A stretch of 40,594 bases of DNA from Pseudomonadales bacterium. Lineage in GTDB: Bacteria; Pseudomonadota; Gammaproteobacteria; Pseudomonadales; Azotimanducaceae. The DNA lies in contig JAESSY010000039.1 in assembly GCA_016763855.1 (NCBI GenBank), forward strand, positions 1 through 40,594. Direction: 5' to 3'. Shown here in pieces: positions 39,099 to 40,594 of the stretch. Under the pieces are notes generated by a model that saw only the letters and a list, made by a program, of their open reading frames with translations, did no database searches and had not been told where the DNA came from. Positions within the stretch are counted from its first letter, which is position 1. Each line of letters opens with the position of its first letter. The position numbers and the translations under genes are program-made.

Positions 39099-39466
39099 CC
39101 AGGGTTGCAAGCATCCCCGCTGTTTATAAGAAAGTCATCGTGGGCAAAATGCGCCGGCAACTCACTTCTAGAAACTTCAATATATTTAGCCTGAACCGCG
39201 CTTATTTGATGACAAATTAGATACTTTGGTTCAGGTTTATCAGATTTTTTGGACTTATCAGATTTCTTGGACTTATCTGATTTTTTGGACTTATCAGACT
39301 TTTGAGATTTATCAGATTTCTTGGACTTATCTGATTTTTTGGACTTATCAGACTTTTGAGATTTATCAGATTTCTTACTGTCCTCAGCATATACATCCTC
39401 GCTCGCAGTCATTCCAGCTATGCAAATGGAAAAAGATACCAGCAGATACAAAAGGATATTTTTCAT
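38996..39466 (-). CDS. Exported Lys/Ser/Asp-repeat protein with a CH...AHxAHDD module
   Basis: A 156-residue protein. A signal peptide (residues 1-27, cut likely after VYA) is followed by eight six-residue repeats, SKKSDK or SQKSDK (30-77), which should be disordered and strongly hydrophilic. A small domain follows: ICHQISAVQAKYIEVS (84-99) then LPAHFAHDDF (103-112) and GDAC (117-120). This resembles the short CH...I-V...AHLAHGD module that I recall from exported bacterial proteins; its function is unknown. The last 36 or so residues are encoded antisense to the dctM end. GGGAG precedes the ATG. I cannot assign a role. Confidence 0.75.
   Translation of the reverse strand: MKNILLYLLVSFSICIAGMTASEDVYAEDSKKSDKSQKSDKSKKSDKSKKSDKSQKSDKSKKSDKSKKSDKSKKSDKPEPKYLICHQISAVQAKYIEVSRSELPAHFAHDDFLINSGDACNPGQNNTEGSQVANPGCLKSSSNVASCIKINGITPL
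39236..39379 (-). repeat. 18-bp tandem repeat array (eight units)
   Basis: Eight in-frame 18-bp units encode the SKKSDK/SQKSDK array. Units 2-4 and 5-7 form a 54-bp higher-order block (SQ, SK, SK order) repeated almost exactly, so the array grew by block duplication. No spacer-repeat pattern exists, so it is not a CRISPR. Confidence 0.95.
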
Positions 39467-39512
39467 TGTTATTTACTCCCACAACTTAATAATTTTAAAG
39501 CTTTTCGCCTTT

Positions 39513-39527
39513 AATATTAGCAATATT
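39513..39527. repeat. Short palindrome in the gap between the repeat protein and its paralogue
   Basis: aatatt (39513-39518) and aatatt (39522-39527) flank agc. The gap 39467-39649 otherwise holds AT-rich DNA with no gene that I can support and should contain the promoter of the repeat-protein gene on the minus strand. Confidence 0.3.
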
Positions 39528-39649
39528 CTCCACAGCTTTAAGCCGACTAAGGACTTTATTGTAAACCGCTTGTAAATACAATTAGTTGGTTTGCAAAAAA
39601 CACAGGAAGTCCGATTCAAAAAAAGTCCTCTTGCCAGTACTATTCAGGT

Positions 39650-39987
39650 TCAAGGATGCGGCAGATTTGGCCTTTCAGCACTTCTTGACCCATTCTTAAA
39701 ACGGGATAACCACAGAGGGTGAGCGAAAAAATCCCCATGTGCTAGGTATGTTTGAACTGAGCGTTCCGAAACCTGGATCAGGACCGCTCTTGTCGGCCCG
39801 GTTAAATGACAAATATCCTTCTTAGGTCCCTTCGGATCTCTATCTGACTTCTTGGGTTTATTTGATTTCTGAGTTTTTCTGACTTCTTACTCTGACTTGA
39901 AGTCGATTCACTCGCCGCAATATTTACAGAAAACCCTATCATTCCTATTGCGCAACACAGGCTTAGACTCAGTAAAAAAATTTTCAT
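39650..39987 (-). pseudogene. Frameshifted paralogue of the repeat protein
   Basis: From the ATG at 39987 (AGAGAG upstream) a signal peptide is read (FLLSLSLCCAIGMIGFSVNIAAS), then SQSKKSE. The frame then goes wrong at the run of five A (minus strand, 39874-39878) and stops at 39802. One extra base there restores a frame reading KTQKSNKPKKSD, then DICHLTGPTRAVLIQVSERS and VQTYLAHGDFFAHPL, ending with TGA at 39650. This has the same parts as the neighbouring protein: signal, K/S/D-rich linker, ICH module and AHGDF. So it is a paralogue with a one-base loss, or a sequencing error in the A run. Confidence 0.7.
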
Positions 39988-40082
39988 AGACACGCTCTCT
40001 AGGCTTTATAGTTTTGTGCCTTTTAAGGCTCGTAATAGTCGCATTTGCTAAAAAACTAATCTAACAAAGGCAGGCTAAAAGC

Positions 40083-40594
40083 CTATTTGTGATTTTCAAT
40101 CTGAGCTGCCCTAGCATTGAAATAGGATCGCTCTGAGATGTCGTGATAAACAATAATGCTATCTCTATATTCAATATAAGACTTATATATCCTTTGAGCG
40201 AGAGGATCATCCCCAGGTATTTCTGCTATTACTTTTTCCGAAATATCATAGAGTTCGGCGATGACGTCATCCGGCAGTCTTCTCAATTGAACGTGATGAG
40301 TATTAACCAATTCCCGCAATGCCAAATGATTACGCGCAGTGTATTCTGCAAGGACATCTTCATTAACGGCTCTTGCGGCCACTCTGATTATCTCCTTTAG
40401 GTCGTCGGGCAAGGGATCCAAAGACTTTTTATTGATAATAAATTCCAATGTGGGTCCCGGCTCCTGCCATCCGGGATAATAATAATATTTGGCTGCCTGA
40501 TGCAGGCCAAAAGTTAAATCGTTGTATGGGCCAACCCATTCTGTCGCATCAATTACGCCGGTTTGAAGGCTCGTGAAAATTTCACCCCCGGGTA
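40083..40594 (-). CDS. dctP: TRAP transporter substrate-binding protein (DctP), C-terminal part
   Basis: The reading frame is open from the right edge to the TAG at 40083; the N-terminus with its signal peptide is outside the window. The visible 170 residues include GVIDATEWVGPYNDLTFGL and KYYYYPGWQEPGPTLEF, the ligand-pocket region of DctP proteins, close to those binding alpha-keto acids (TakP type), and then the long C-terminal helices. It should bind substrate in the periplasm and hand it to DctQM. It is convergent with dctQM and separated by the two repeat-protein genes. Substrate class is an inference. Confidence 0.87.
   Translation of the reverse strand, partial: PGGEIFTSLQTGVIDATEWVGPYNDLTFGLHQAAKYYYYPGWQEPGPTLEFIINKKSLDPLPDDLKEIIRVAARAVNEDVLAEYTARNHLALRELVNTHHVQLRRLPDDVIAELYDISEKVIAEIPGDDPLAQRIYKSYIEYRDSIIVYHDISERSYFNARAAQIENHK

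Noticed and set aside
39236-39379. Possible CRISPR array
   Set aside because: The 18-bp units are contiguous, in frame and without spacers; they encode a protein repeat.
38996-39466. c-type cytochrome reading of the ICH motif
   Set aside because: A heme attachment site needs CxxCH; only CH is present in both paralogues.
40068-40085. Hairpin aggct-aaa-agcct near the dctP stop as a terminator
   Set aside because: The stem is only five bases and no T run follows on the minus strand.

Overview
The window reads as chromosomal DNA of a gammaproteobacterium. It is moderately AT-rich, densely coded, and carries housekeeping clusters in the order known from Pseudomonas and its relatives: rdgB-hemW-trmB, rpoH-ftsX-ftsE-ftsY with divergent rsmD-coaD, mutM ... 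rpmG-rpmB ... radC with divergent coaBC-dut-algC-argB-slmA, pyrE-rph with divergent yicC-gmk-rpoZ-spoT-ridA-recG, and ubiA. The TRAP transporter and a sodium-coupled dicarboxylate/amino-acid symporter suit an aquatic heterotroph, but that habitat is an inference. I saw no tRNA, rRNA, CRISPR array, transposase or phage gene.

Layout. 1-812: start of an NhaC-type antiporter running off the left edge. 1027-5185: DUF4426 protein, RdgB, HemW, TrmB, DUF423 membrane protein, heat-shock sigma factor RpoH. 5393-9620: FtsXEY, RsmD, CoaD and a small exported RCLGC protein. 9754-15085: MutM, a lone HyuA-like hydantoinase/oxoprolinase, L33, L28, a short signal peptidase I and RadC. 15291-21018: coaBC (split by a frameshift), dut, a long membrane-anchored AlgC, argB, slmA. 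21031-29818: DUF4124 protein, PyrE, RNase PH, YicC, Gmk, RpoZ, SpoT, RidA, RecG. 29838-34854: symporter, rubredoxin, UbiA, and a cystathionine gamma-lyase/beta-synthase pair. 34954-36998: small basic protein, GST-fold protein, DksA-like zinc-finger protein, LLM-class oxidoreductase. 37155-40594: a TRAP transporter whose dctQ and dctM face dctP on the other strand, with two related repeat-bearing exported proteins between them.

How the genes work together. Most of the window serves cell growth: nucleotide pools (RdgB, Dut, PyrE, Gmk), coenzyme A (CoaBC, CoaD), translation (L28, L33, RsmD, TrmB), division and membrane targeting (FtsEX, FtsY, SlmA), DNA repair (MutM, RadC, RecG) and stress control (RpoH, SpoT, RpoZ, DksA-like). 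The CBS/CGL pair could move sulfur from homocysteine to cysteine.

The unusual material lies in four places. The coaBC reading frame is broken by an apparent one-base loss. A 162-bp MITE-like palindrome sits between mutM and hyuA. The dctQ-dctM junction is built from degenerate tandem repeats that form a chain of two mini-ORFs with overlapping stop and start codons. Between dctM and dctP lie an exported protein with eight KKSDKS-type repeats plus a small Cys/His module, and next to it a frameshifted paralogue. Short tandem duplications also sit at the ftsY start and the trmB/DUF423 junction, so small duplications at gene boundaries recur here.
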